From assembly GCA_018830885.1 (NCBI GenBank), contig JAHJRI010000076.1, positions 53,268 to 117,267 on the forward strand: a stretch of 64,000 nt of DNA, written 5' to 3'. The DNA is from a bacterium (lineage in GTDB: Bacteria > SAR324 > XYD2-FULL-50-16). Of the stretch, positions 53,656 through 63,677 are shown in pieces (position 1 is the first letter of the stretch; each line of letters opens with the position of its first letter). The notes beneath the pieces are model-generated. The model searched no databases and was not told where the DNA came from. It was given only the letters and a program-made list of their open reading frames with translations. Made by a program: the position numbers and the translations under genes.

Positions 53656-54555
53656 TCAAGTCTGGCTCTCACGATATTTCACCAGCGTAATTTCATTTCC
53701 CGTTTCATTCCAGGTCACATCATCGCAGAAAGAGCGGATCATCAGTAGTCCCCGGCCACTGGGCTCGAGAAAACTCTCGGGATCCAGGGGATCAGGCAGT
53801 TTTCTGTAATCGAAGCCTACTCCCTCATCACGAATCACAAATGATATTTTATCTGGCTCCACCATCGAACGGATGAACACTTTCCTTGTATTGTACGGCG
53901 CCTGGCCGTTTCTTTCCCGGGCCAGTGCCTGAAAGGTGTTGAAACTGTTGATATCGTCCTTTGTCTTAATACTGGAGGGAATCTCCAGGTTTCCATGAAA
54001 TACGGCATTGCTCAATGCTTCTATCAGGGAGATCTGCAGGGACTGGATCTCCGCCTTCACGTTCGGGGTCGCCAGGTTGTGGCATAAAAACCGGGCCATC
54101 CCGTTGATCTTGTCTGGATTGCCATCAAACAGATAGGTCGTTGACGCGTTGACTTGACACCCCATAAATGATTTGTCTGTTGTTTCGTCTGTCCTCAGTC
54201 GGGCCGCCCGCTCGATACTGTGATGGACATCCTGCTCTTCATAGGGTTTGGTGATGTAGTCACAGGCGCCACAGCGCAGTGCTTCAATCACATCTTCCAG
54301 TTCACGGTAGGCAGAGATGATGATCACCGGCGTCTGCGGGCTGCTTTTTTTGATGGCACACAACAATGAGAGACCATCCATTTCCGGCATGCGGATATCC
54401 GTGATAACAAAATCGAAATCCGCCTTATGAAAAAGACCCAGGGCGATTTTACCGTTTTCAGCCGCAGTGACGGAATGTCCTTTCAGCTCCAGGAGCGTCT
54501 GCAGGAAAAAACGGTTGTCTTCCAGATCTTCTGCAATCAATATTTTATAATTCAT
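53656..54555 (-). CDS. Receiver fused to RsbW-type serine kinase/ATPase domain
   Basis: 299 residues. The N-terminal receiver (about 1-120) has phosphoacceptor Asp in FVITDIRMPEMDG and the CDYITKPYEEQDV loop. The C-terminal domain (about 150-298) is a Bergerat-fold ATPase of the RsbW/SpoIIAB type: LIEALSNAVFHGNLEI, VIRDEGVGFDY and SGRGLLMIRSFCDDV. Such domains phosphorylate STAS proteins on serine or bind a sigma factor. The fusion suggests that a histidine-kinase signal is passed into a partner switch. ATG 54555 is used; a TTG two codons upstream is possible. Confidence 0.9.
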   Translation of the reverse strand: MNYKILIAEDLEDNRFFLQTLLELKGHSVTAAENGKIALGLFHKADFDFVITDIRMPEMDGLSLLCAIKKSSPQTPVIIISAYRELEDVIEALRCGACDYITKPYEEQDVHHSIERAARLRTDETTDKSFMGCQVNASTTYLFDGNPDKINGMARFLCHNLATPNVKAEIQSLQISLIEALSNAVFHGNLEIPSSIKTKDDINSFNTFQALARERNGQAPYNTRKVFIRSMVEPDKISFVIRDEGVGFDYRKLPDPLDPESFLEPSGRGLLMIRSFCDDVTWNETGNEITLVKYRESQT

Positions 54556-54638
54556 GGTCAATCTCAGTTGCCCGTCGGGATGTTCATGTTCTTTGAAGAT
54601 ACCAGAAATAAACGGATTAAGCGAACTTCAATAAAACC

Positions 54639-56711
54639 TCAATTCGTTTTCAGGTGTCTGTCTTCGATAACCTTCTGTATCCTTTCATCCAGCACTTCAA
54701 AGTCAAAGGGTTTATGCAGGACAGCATCGATTCCCATCTTCCGGCAGGTTCGTTCATTTTCGGAATCGACCCGGCCGGTACAGATGATGATTGGTATATC
54801 GGGTTGGATGGTCCTTATTTTCTGTGCCAGTTCGAGTGCGGAGATATCCTGTATCTTCTGGTCGGCAATGACGATGTCAAATTGCCGGGGGTTGCTGCTG
54901 AACAGCTGCAGTGCCCTCGTCCCGGAAGCCTCGGTGGTGACATGGTAACCTGCCTCTTCCAGGTTCAGCCGGTTCAGCTCCAGGATGGACACTTCGTCAT
55001 CGACCAGTAAAACCGATGCCCCGCCATCTTCTGCCGCAATCTTCCCGAGGTTTGAGACAGTGTCTGTCTGTGTCAGGTAAGCCGGGAGAATAACATGAAA
55101 TTCAGTACCCCTTTCCGGAATGCTTTTGACGTCGATGACCCCGTCCATCTGTTCCACAATTCCCATCACCACCGATAACCCCAGACCAATATGGGCCGTA
55201 TCTTTCCGGGTCGTGAAAAAGGGATCGAATATCTGCTCCCTGGTTTCGTTATTCATGCCGTGGCCTGTATCCTCAAACACCATGCAGACGCAGGGTGTCT
55301 CTTGGGTGTCGTTTTTGAGCTGCAGCAGCGGGTGTCCTTCCCTGTTGAAGAGCCTGACCCGCAGTTTCCCGCCTTCCGGCATCGCATCGACGGCATTTTC
55401 ACTCAGGTTCAGGACCAGCTGTCTGATCTGTTTCAGATTTCCAAAGACAGGGGTGAGCTGGTTGATCATCTCCAGTTTAAGCGCCACCGTTTTCGGCAGG
55501 TTTGTACGCACTTCATCGAATACCTGGGGCAGAATGGACGCCATTTCAATCTTCTCTAGAACTACATCGACCTTTTGGCTGAAGAGCCTGACCTGGGCGA
55601 TGATATGGGAAGCCCGGTAAGCAGCCTTGATGACGCGATCGAGGTAATCGGACTCTGTGCTGTCCGGGGCCAGTGTTTTTCTGACCATTTTTGAAAACCC
55701 GATAATCGGCACCAGCAGATTGTTGAATTCGTGGGCCACACCACCGGTGAGTGTGGCGATGGTTTTGAGTTTTCGAATTTGACGCTGCTGGGTTTCCAGT
55801 TGGCGTTTCTCCATGTCCTTCTCTTTCTGGTCGGTGATATCCTGAATCAAGGAAAAAAAGCCATGGGGAATGTCTTCAACCATATGGGGAATGCAGGAGG
55901 CACTGAAAAAACGGCTCTTTTGCCCTCTGTCCGGTATCTCCAGTTCAAACTGGATGGGCAATCCTTTCAGAACCCTATCAATATGGGGCTTTGTCTTTGC
56001 GGTCAGGTCAGCTGTAATTCCGGTTTCAATAGATTCTCCTTCCAGGTTTTTATCTTCTCCAACCAGTTCCTGATACTGGTGGTTGACATATTGGTAACGG
56101 CGGTCCGAATCAACAAAAGCCACCATGGCCGGGATATTATCGATTACCAGACGCATGCGTGCTTCGCTACGCTGCAACTCCAGGTTGGCTGTTTCCACGG
56201 CTGCCGTTCTGTCTTTGACACGCGCCTCCAGAGATTCCCTGGCTTTTGTCAATTCCAGTTCCACGTTACTGCGGTGCGCTATTTCCTGGTGCAACGCCTG
56301 ATTGGATGCCTCGAGCTGTTTTTTCTGCCGGCAGAGTGTCAAAAAGACACTCACTTTGCTTTTCAGGATATTCCCGTCGATGGGTTTGACCAGGTAGTCC
56401 ACGGCTCCGCTCTGATACCCCTGCTGAATGTTTCGGGTTTCCCTGCCAAAGGCCGTGATGAAAATAATCGGGGTATCCATCCGGGAATGAATCATGTGGG
56501 CAGTCTCATATCCATCCATTTCCGGCATCTGGACATCCAGCAGGATCAGGGCGAACTCATGCTTCAGGATCAGTTCCAGGGCCCTGTTCCCGCTGGTTGC
56601 CGTCAACAGGTCGGCCTCAAAGTCTTCCAGCAGGTGAAGCAGTGCATCCAGGTTTTCCTGTCTGTCATCCACCAGCAAAATTTTTGGTTTTCCCGGAATG
56701 TGTGTTCCCAT
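54639..56711 (-). CDS. Hybrid histidine kinase (receiver-PAS-kinase-receiver)
   Basis: 690 residues, cytosolic. The N-terminal receiver (about 8-125) has D59 in LILLDVQMPEMDG. A coiled linker, a PAS domain (about 190-300), a histidine-kinase core with H327 in GGVAHEFNNLLVPIIGFS, an HATPase domain (LNLSENAVDAMPEGG, FEDTGHGM, GLGLSVVMGIV) and a C-terminal receiver (about 563-685) follow. The HEFNN phosphoacceptor type is common in response-coupled kinases. AAGGAT precedes the ATG. Its leader carries the short hairpin at 56754-56776. CheB and CheR are directly upstream. Confidence 0.92.
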   Translation of the reverse strand: MGTHIPGKPKILLVDDRQENLDALLHLLEDFEADLLTATSGNRALELILKHEFALILLDVQMPEMDGYETAHMIHSRMDTPIIFITAFGRETRNIQQGYQSGAVDYLVKPIDGNILKSKVSVFLTLCRQKKQLEASNQALHQEIAHRSNVELELTKARESLEARVKDRTAAVETANLELQRSEARMRLVIDNIPAMVAFVDSDRRYQYVNHQYQELVGEDKNLEGESIETGITADLTAKTKPHIDRVLKGLPIQFELEIPDRGQKSRFFSASCIPHMVEDIPHGFFSLIQDITDQKEKDMEKRQLETQQRQIRKLKTIATLTGGVAHEFNNLLVPIIGFSKMVRKTLAPDSTESDYLDRVIKAAYRASHIIAQVRLFSQKVDVVLEKIEMASILPQVFDEVRTNLPKTVALKLEMINQLTPVFGNLKQIRQLVLNLSENAVDAMPEGGKLRVRLFNREGHPLLQLKNDTQETPCVCMVFEDTGHGMNNETREQIFDPFFTTRKDTAHIGLGLSVVMGIVEQMDGVIDVKSIPERGTEFHVILPAYLTQTDTVSNLGKIAAEDGGASVLLVDDEVSILELNRLNLEEAGYHVTTEASGTRALQLFSSNPRQFDIVIADQKIQDISALELAQKIRTIQPDIPIIICTGRVDSENERTCRKMGIDAVLHKPFDFEVLDERIQKVIEDRHLKTN

Positions 56712-56753
56712 GTCATCCTTGTCTGATGATGCTCCCGTTTATTTAACACAGAA

Positions 56754-56776
56754 AACCGTGTCCTTTGGGCACGGTT
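56754..56776 (-). repeat. Short hairpin, copy 2 (leader of the hybrid kinase gene)
   Basis: The sequence forms a perfect 8-bp stem AACCGTGT/C-type pair around a CCTTTGGG loop (AACCGTG with CACGGTT), about 45 bases before the kinase start on the minus strand. It matches the hairpin at 11218-11238, including the loop. T residues follow the stem on the minus strand, so a weak terminator after cheB is possible. Confidence 0.5.
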
Positions 56777-56781
56777 AGGTT

Positions 56782-57360
56782 TCATTTCAATGTCCGTGTT
56801 GAGACAAGCGCCGCCAGAAAGGGAATAATCCCATCCAGTGGCAGAATATAATCCACCGGCACCATGTCAATCGCCGACTGGGGCATGAACGGAGCCTCAG
56901 CGGTTCGCGGATCCTGGACGATGGTCAAACCACCGGCTTTTTTGATCTCCAGCAGGCCCCTGCTGCCATCATGGCTGGCCCCCGTCAGAACAATGCCAAT
57001 CAGGTGCGAACCGTATGTGTCCGCGGCTGTTTCAAACAGGACATCAATGGAGGGACGGGTATAGTTCACGGTTGCGCGGGTCGAGAGGCTGAATGTCCGG
57101 TTCTGCTCCACCAGCAGATGGTAGTTGGCGGGTGCCGTGTAAATATATCCCTGGCGAATAATCTCCTTCTCGTCCGCCTCTTTCACTGTCAGAGCACAGA
57201 AATCATTAAGCGATCTGGCCAGATAGTCGTCTGATGAGGGGGCCATGTGCTGTACGATCAACATCGGGGTTGGAAATGTCGCGGGAAGCCCCGGCAGTAT
57301 CCTGTGCAATGCCTGCCACCCGCCTGCTGAAACCCCCACCACGATGGCTTCAAATCTCAT
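56782..57360 (-). CDS. CheB-type protein-glutamate methylesterase (no receiver domain)
   Basis: 192 residues comprising only the CheB catalytic domain. The triad is visible as S11 (VGVSAGGWQAL), H38 (IVQHMAP) and Asp in TGASHDGSRGL. Typical CheB has an N-terminal receiver that blocks the active site; its absence means the activity is not controlled by direct phosphorylation. The ATG overlaps the cheR stop (ATGA). With CheR it may methylate and demethylate a non-standard target, because no methyl-accepting receptor is present in the window. Confidence 0.9.
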   Translation of the reverse strand: MRFEAIVVGVSAGGWQALHRILPGLPATFPTPMLIVQHMAPSSDDYLARSLNDFCALTVKEADEKEIIRQGYIYTAPANYHLLVEQNRTFSLSTRATVNYTRPSIDVLFETAADTYGSHLIGIVLTGASHDGSRGLLEIKKAGGLTIVQDPRTAEAPFMPQSAIDMVPVDYILPLDGIIPFLAALVSTRTLK

Positions 57361-58193
57361 TTTGTGAACCGGGTTTGATTGAGGCATTTCCGATAGATGA
57401 TTTCCGGTCTTACAAATTCTTCAAAAACCGCTTCGACCTCGGAAAACCGCAGGGTCTCTTTTTTTCCCAGACAAAGGAACCCTCCCTGGCAGAGACTCTC
57501 CCTGAACAGTTGATAGACATGGTTCTGCAACTCCTTGTTGAAGTATATCATGACGTTGCGGCAGCTGACGAGCTGCATTTCATTGAACACGGTATCGGTG
57601 GCCAGATTGTGGGCCGAGAAAACAACCTGCTCCTTTAAATCCTGTCTCATGATCGCTGAGTCATAGCGGGCGGTATAATAGTCTGAAAAAGCATGCTGCC
57701 CCCCGGCTTTCTGGTAATTGCCAGTGTACGCCTGCATCTTCGCGAGCGGATAGATCCCATCCCTCGCTTTTTTCAACACGATTTCATTAAAATCGGTGGC
57801 ATATATCTGGAAACGGTTTCCAAACCCTTCTTCTTTCAGGATGATCGCCATGGAGTACACCTCCTCACCGGTGGCACATCCCGCCACCCAGATCCGCAGA
57901 AAAGGATATGTTTTCAGGACCGGAATTACCTGGGTCCGAAACACCTTATAAAACGAGGGATTCCGAAACATTTCGGTGACATTGATGGACAGGTCCAGCA
58001 ACAAGGTCTCGAAAAAGGTCCTGTTTGTCAGGATCCGATGCTGCATCGCAGATACATCGGTCAATCCCGACGTTACCAGTCGGTGCAGCACCCGCCGTTT
58101 CAGCGAAGCTTTGGCGTACCGTCTGAAATCGTGCCCGTATTTCAGGTAAATGGCTTCCAGGAGCAGTCTGATCTCTAAATCTTCGCTGTTCAT
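57357..58193 (-). CDS. CheR-type protein methyltransferase
   Basis: 278 residues. The N-terminal helical domain (DFRRYAKASLKRRVLHRL) and the SAM-binding C-terminal domain with IWVAGCATGEEVYSMAI, TDFNEIVLKKARDGIY and CRNVMIYF are typical CheR. It transfers methyl groups from SAM to glutamates of chemoreceptors. AGGA lies before ATG 58193; a longer frame to 58217 is less well supported. It lies 95 bp downstream of the giant hybrid kinase gene. Confidence 0.92.
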   Translation of the reverse strand: MNSEDLEIRLLLEAIYLKYGHDFRRYAKASLKRRVLHRLVTSGLTDVSAMQHRILTNRTFFETLLLDLSINVTEMFRNPSFYKVFRTQVIPVLKTYPFLRIWVAGCATGEEVYSMAIILKEEGFGNRFQIYATDFNEIVLKKARDGIYPLAKMQAYTGNYQKAGGQHAFSDYYTARYDSAIMRQDLKEQVVFSAHNLATDTVFNEMQLVSCRNVMIYFNKELQNHVYQLFRESLCQGGFLCLGKKETLRFSEVEAVFEEFVRPEIIYRKCLNQTRFTK

Positions 58194-58287
58194 TTCATTC
58201 CTGTTGAAAATAACCACTCAAGGCCATCATGATGATGTGTTGCATGAGCCGACCCTGGAATCGGCTGTTCGTGTCAAAACCCTTCTG

Positions 58288-61200
58288 TCAGCTGTACAAC
58301 CAGACCCTGAGCAGCGAAAACAGTTTTTCGGGATCAACGGGCTTGGCCAGGTAATCATTGGCACCGGCGTCAATGCATTTTTCACGATCCCCTTTCATCG
58401 CTTTGGCGGTCAAGGCGATGATCGGCAGTTTCGCCCACGCCGCCTGCTGCCTGATCTTGCCGATGGCCTCGTAGCCGTCCATGACCGGCATCATGATATC
58501 CATCAGCACCAGGTCGATACCCGGTATTTCAATCAGGCGGTCCAGCGCCTCCTGGCCGTTGGCGGCAGCATGAACTTTGAGACCCCTGCTTTCCAGAACG
58601 GCCATCAATGCGTATACATTGCGCATATCGTCATCCACCAGCAAAATCTCCCTGTCCTTTAATGCTGTTTCCTGGTCATGAATCATTCGAAACGTGTTCT
58701 GCAGTTCGGCGGGAAGATCCGCTTCAACCCGATGCAGAAACAGCGTTACCTCGTCCAGCAGTCTTGTTCCGGAATTCACCCCTTTGACAATGATGCTCTC
58801 GGCGTATTTGCGAAGTTCAATCTCTTCCCTGCGTGTAATATCACGGCCGGTATGCACAATAACGGGTGGTAAGCTGCTGCTTGATTCCTTTTCAATTCTT
58901 GACAGCAACTCAAATCCCGACATATCCGGCAGACGGAGATCCAGGATCATCAGATCGATGGCATTCGATTGCAGAATTGTCAGCGCTTCGCCGGCTGTTG
59001 CCGCCAAATGGATCTGCAGATCTTTTTTTTCTCCCAGCAGGTCTGAGAGACTGTTTCTGGTGGTTTCATCATCCTCGACAATCAGGAGCTGCTGGATGGT
59101 TTTGGTAATGGTATTTTCGATTTTATCAAATGCCTGACCCAGTTTTTCTCTGTTGACCGGTTTGGTGAGAAAACCGATGGCCCCGATTTTCAGGCCGATC
59201 ATCTTTTTGTCCAGCACGGAAATGAAATGGACTGGGATGGCCCGGGTCCGGGGATGGCTCTTGAGCTGTTCCATTACTGTCCAGCCATCCATCCCGGGCA
59301 GATTGATGTCGAGAATAATGGCGCTGGGCAGACGTTTCTCGGCCACTGCCAGCCCCTTTGCCCCGTCCACTGCCACCAATCCCTTGAATCCCTTTTCGCG
59401 GGCCAGATCCAGTAGAATACGGGCAAATTTGACATCGTCATCAATAATGAGAATCGATTTCTCGTCCGGGAGAAGATTGTCGCTGTCATCTCCCTCGAAA
59501 CCGGGTTTTTCCGTTTCTTCCGTCAAAACGGTTGATGCGGGTGATGCTGCTCTCCCGGGAATGCGCAACGCCATCACTGGTATCGGGACTGTGGGGTGAC
59601 CCTCGTTTTGAGCGGGTGGCTGGAGAGCCGTCGTGACCCCGGTCTGGATATTCTCAATATGCAGCGGCAGATAAAGGGTAAAGGTGCTCCCTTCCCCCTC
59701 ACTGCTTTCCAGCAGGATCTCACATTGCAGTAGTTTCACCAGTTCCCGGGAAATGGAGAGACCCAGACCGGTGCCCCCATATTGACGGCTGGTGCTGCCA
59801 TCAACCTGTTGGAAGGCTTCAAAAATCAGTTTCTGTTTCTCAACGGGGATGCCGATACCGCTGTCTGATATGGAAATAGCCAGGGTTTGTCCCGGGACCA
59901 TGTTGACTGTATCAGGGATGGCTGCGGGTCGGAAGATCCTGACATCGATGCCACCCTTTTGCGTGAATTTCACTGCGTTGGACATCAGGTTTTTCAATAT
60001 CTGGTTCAACTTCTGGCTGTCTGTGTGGATGGTGTCCGGGACATCCCTGTCCAGTCGGATATTCAGCGAGAGCTTTTTCTTCTCCACCAGCGGTTGAAAC
60101 GAGTGCTGCAGGTACCGGGAAATATTGGCCACGCTGATATTTTCCGGTATCAGGTCCATCTTCCCGGCTTCGATTTTGGAGAGATCCAGGATATCATTGA
60201 TCAGGGTCAGCAGTTCTGTGCCACTGGAGTGGATATCCCGTGCAAATTTCACCTGTTTGGCACTCAGGTTCTGATCCTTGTTTTCATAGAGTAACTGTGC
60301 AAAAATCAGGAGACTGTTCAGTGGGGTTCTCAATTCATGGGACATGTTGGCCAGGAACTCGGACTTGTAGCGACTGGCGGTTTCCAGATCCCGGGCCTTC
60401 TCTTCAAGCTGTCGGCCGGCGGTTTCCAGGTCTCTGTTTTGCTGCTCCACCTCCACCTGCTTTCTTTCCAGGGACTTTGTGTTCTCCTCCAGCTCTTCGT
60501 TGGACTGTCTCAACTCCTCCTGCTGGGTCTGCAACGCTTCGTTGATCAGTTTCAGCTCCCCCTGTTTGGCCTTTAGATTGGCTTCCGACGATTGAGCGCC
60601 TCGGTCTGCTCTTCCAGTTCCTCGTTGCTGGCGCGCAGTTCCTCCTGCTGGGATTGCAGTTCCTCCGACTGTCGCTGGGTTTTTTCCAGCAGTTCCTTCA
60701 GCCGCAGTCGGGACTGGCCGGCATGGATGACAATGGCGATGGTATCCAGTACCCCTGCCAGAAAACGCTGTTGCATGTCGGTAAAAGGATTTAATGCCCC
60801 CAGGAACAGGACCCCTTTGAGCTCCCCTTCGAAAAAAAAAGGCAGGGCCATAAAACTCCGCGGAACCATGTTGACATGGCCCACATCAACAGTCAGAAAC
60901 GCTTCCGGGATATCGGTGAGATGCAACGGTCTCCCTTCCAGGGCACACTGCCCGATAAAGCCTTCTCCAAAGGAGATCCGCGATAAATCCTCCCGGTTTT
61001 TGGGAAAAGCGTATCCGGCAGCCAGCGCCAGTTTCTGCGGTCCACTGTGCAGGTAAAGAGCGCCGGTCTGCGATTCCAGAAAGGGAACCAGGAAGTTGAG
61101 AATCGCCTGGGATAGGGCCTCCGGGTCTTGTTCCCCCCGTATCTGATGGTTCAATTCAGCCTGGCCGGTTTTCAACCAATTTTCCGCTTCAATTTGATCT

Positions 61201-62374
61201 TGTTTTTCCTGGACAGTTCGGTTGACCTGCTTCAGGTTTAGGGTCAGTTCATTAAAATCCTTGCCCAGATCACCAATTTCATCCTGGCTGCTCAATTGGA
61301 TACGGTGGTCCAGATCGCCGCTGCCGATAATATTAACTCCGGATTGCAGTGCCTTGAGCGGCTGTGTGATGGAACGGGAGATATAATAGCCCACCGCCAC
61401 GATAATCAGCAGCAGCAGGACAAAAACCATCAGAATGCGAATTCCCAGATCAAAAATCGGGCCCATCACTTCCGCTTCGTCATATTCGACCATCAGGATC
61501 CAGTCGTAGTCCTTGAAATCCTCAAACCCCATCGAGTGGGTGAAGGCAAACAGTTTCGATCCCCTTTGGGAGCGATAAAAAATCCCTTCTCCCCGTTTAT
61601 TTTCCTGTATTTTTTCGTGCCGGAAAGATCCGCCCAGAACTTGAATGTCTGGGTGGAGTATAACTGACGTCCCTCCCGGGTCATCAAATGGATGCGGGTG
61701 GATCGATAGGGTTTGACGAACAGCTCAACTTCCCGGAAAAAATCCTGTGTTACGACCATTACACCAATCAACCCCAGCATGTTCCCTTCATCATCATCAA
61801 TTCTGACCACGATCGGGAAAACGCCGTGGTTGTGTTCCGGATGATTGATGACCCTGCCCACATAGGTGCCCTTTTTTGCAGCCTCTTTCCATCCGGTCTC
61901 ATTGCCCAGTCTGTCAGTGGTGTTATCATCGGTTTGTGCGATGACGATACCATAACGGTTCGTCACCACAATGTTAGAGTACTGACTGTACCCATATTGC
62001 TTTTCCGGGTATTCCAGGAACATTTTACTGAGATGGTCGGTCAGGTTTTTATTGATCCGTTTCTGCCGGGAAGCAGCGGTTTTTTGACCATCCCCTTCGT
62101 CACGGTTTACCTGCCGGGCAAAAGCTCGATTTGATTCCACCAGCGTTTGCTGATAGATTTCCCGATCCACTTCTTTCTGTATCTCCTCAATCATCCTGTG
62201 TATCTTCTGATCAAAGCTGTGCATCAGGGAATCGGCCAGGAAAACCGACTGGTTGCCCACCGAACTTTCCAGGGATTGCCGGCTGACACTCCAGGTATAC
62301 AGAGTCAGACCGACCAGCATCAGCGCCGCTACTCCAAAACCGATCGTCAACCGGGTCCCGATGGTATTTCTCAT
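58288..62374 (-). pseudogene. Giant hybrid histidine kinase (Cache-HAMP-GAF-kinase-three receivers), two apparent frameshifts
   Basis: Three frames join into one protein of about 1362 residues. The first part (62374 to about 61577) has a membrane helix and a periplasmic Cache-like sensor. A missing base in a six-base run (61577-61582) leads to the second part (MGFEDFKDYDWILM, second helix, HAMP, GAF, coiled coil with repeated EELRASNEELEEQ). Another missing base at about 60586-60594 leads to the third: HisKA with SHELRTPLNSLL, HATPase, and three receivers, each with an intact phosphoacceptor (ILDINLPGMDG, ILDLRLPDMSG, LMDIMMPVMDG). It starts 9 bp after the binding-protein gene. All domains look functional once frames are joined, so sequence error is a real alternative to decay. 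Confidence 0.82.
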
Positions 62375-62383
62375 AGAATGGGC

Positions 62384-63499
62384 TCAATAAATCTGGTTTA
62401 GAAATTCAAGCTTCCCTCGTTTGATCCGGGCCGGAAACAAGGGGAAGAAAATGTCCTGGGTACCGGGTGGTACCGTAAAACTGCCGAGGATGCCGTTATG
62501 GGAAAACCCGCTATTTAACGCTGTTTTGACAGTTTGGCTGTTCAGATCGTTTTCTGTTAACAGGTTGGTGATCAGGGTGATGAAATCATACCCGCTGGCT
62601 GCCTGATGGAAAAATTCCTTCCGGTACCGGTGCTCATATTCAGCCTTGATTTTCTGGTGGAAGACATAATTGGTGTTGTAGATGATGGGTGCAGCCGTGT
62701 AGACACCATCATTGTGTTCGAGCAGCGGTATGCCCGAAGTCGCCAGGATAAGACCGCCGTAACCGGTAGCCTTGATTTGGCCCACCAGGGTATCGACGAA
62801 ACTTGGAAAACCAGCCACATAGACCGCTTCCATCTTCAGGTGTGCCTGGATCTGGTGCTGGATGTCCTGATCTTGAAGTTGAATCGGTTCACTGCTGATA
62901 ATCCTGCCGGGTGCCCGGTAGATCCTGTCAAAGGCCCTGTTGACGGATTGGCCAAATTCATCATCCTGGAAGAAGACAGCGATGCTGGAGATTTTTTTTG
63001 TACTCAGGATACCGGCAATGGATTTTGCCTCGTCGATTGACGACAAATAATATTGAAACACCCAGCTGTTCTGCTGGGTAAATCTGGGGGATGACACGGC
63101 CAGACCGGCGATGACGACTTTGTACTGCTCCGCCAGGGGGGCCAGGGACAGGGCAACGGCACTGGTTGCCGTAATATAGAACAGGGGTTGATGCTTCAAT
63201 TCAATTTCATTAAAGAGTCGCACAGCTTCCAGGGGATCGGACCTGCTGTCCCTGACGATCAGCTCCAGTTCTCGACCGTTCACCCCCCCCTCGGTATTGA
63301 CAGCATCAACGGACAGTTCCAGTCCCTCTTTGAGTACGACCAGATGGGATGCCGGACCCGACATGGGAATGATGACCCCGATTTTGATGGTTTTCCGGTT
63401 CAGGATTCCGCTCAGGTAAATTCCTCCGGCTCCTGCAAATATCACGAAAAACAGGATGCCAAATCCGATTTTCAGTCTGTTTGATGATTTCTCTGGCAT
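62384..63499 (-). CDS. Membrane-anchored periplasmic ligand-binding protein (Peripla_BP_6)
   Basis: 371 residues. An N-terminal helix (about 11-30, IGFGILFFVIFAGAGGIYLSGIL) without an obvious cleavage site is followed by a LivK-type binding fold: TIKIGVIIPMSGPASHLVVLKEGLELSVDAVNTEGGVNGRELELIVRDSRSDP and later SSIAVFFQDDEFGQSV. No transporter genes accompany it; the next gene is the Cache-type giant hybrid kinase 9 bp away. A sensing role, presenting a ligand to the kinase, is therefore likelier than uptake (inference). GGGAAG precedes the start. Confidence 0.88.
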   Translation of the reverse strand: MPEKSSNRLKIGFGILFFVIFAGAGGIYLSGILNRKTIKIGVIIPMSGPASHLVVLKEGLELSVDAVNTEGGVNGRELELIVRDSRSDPLEAVRLFNEIELKHQPLFYITATSAVALSLAPLAEQYKVVIAGLAVSSPRFTQQNSWVFQYYLSSIDEAKSIAGILSTKKISSIAVFFQDDEFGQSVNRAFDRIYRAPGRIISSEPIQLQDQDIQHQIQAHLKMEAVYVAGFPSFVDTLVGQIKATGYGGLILATSGIPLLEHNDGVYTAAPIIYNTNYVFHQKIKAEYEHRYRKEFFHQAASGYDFITLITNLLTENDLNSQTVKTALNSGFSHNGILGSFTVPPGTQDIFFPLFPARIKRGKLEFLNQIY

Positions 63500-63677
63500 G
63501 GCTCTTCCCTGTTCAGGTGTCTTAAAAACGGTGTGATCGGCATGAATCCTTTAATGGACGATTCGACTGGCTGCGCAATCGGTTTTCGGACTGACCAGAA
63601 TGCCCGTTTGGGTCCAGCTGATAATGGGAACCCTGAAATGGCTGGCTGGATTTCCACACCCTGTAGCATGTGCCCCT

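Noticed and set aside
58288-62374. Programmed ribosomal frameshifting in the giant kinase and PAS-SpoIIE genes
   Set aside because: No canonical slippery heptamer in the right phase was found at 52543 or 60590. The six-base run at 61577 is suggestive but short, so deletion or sequence error is simpler.
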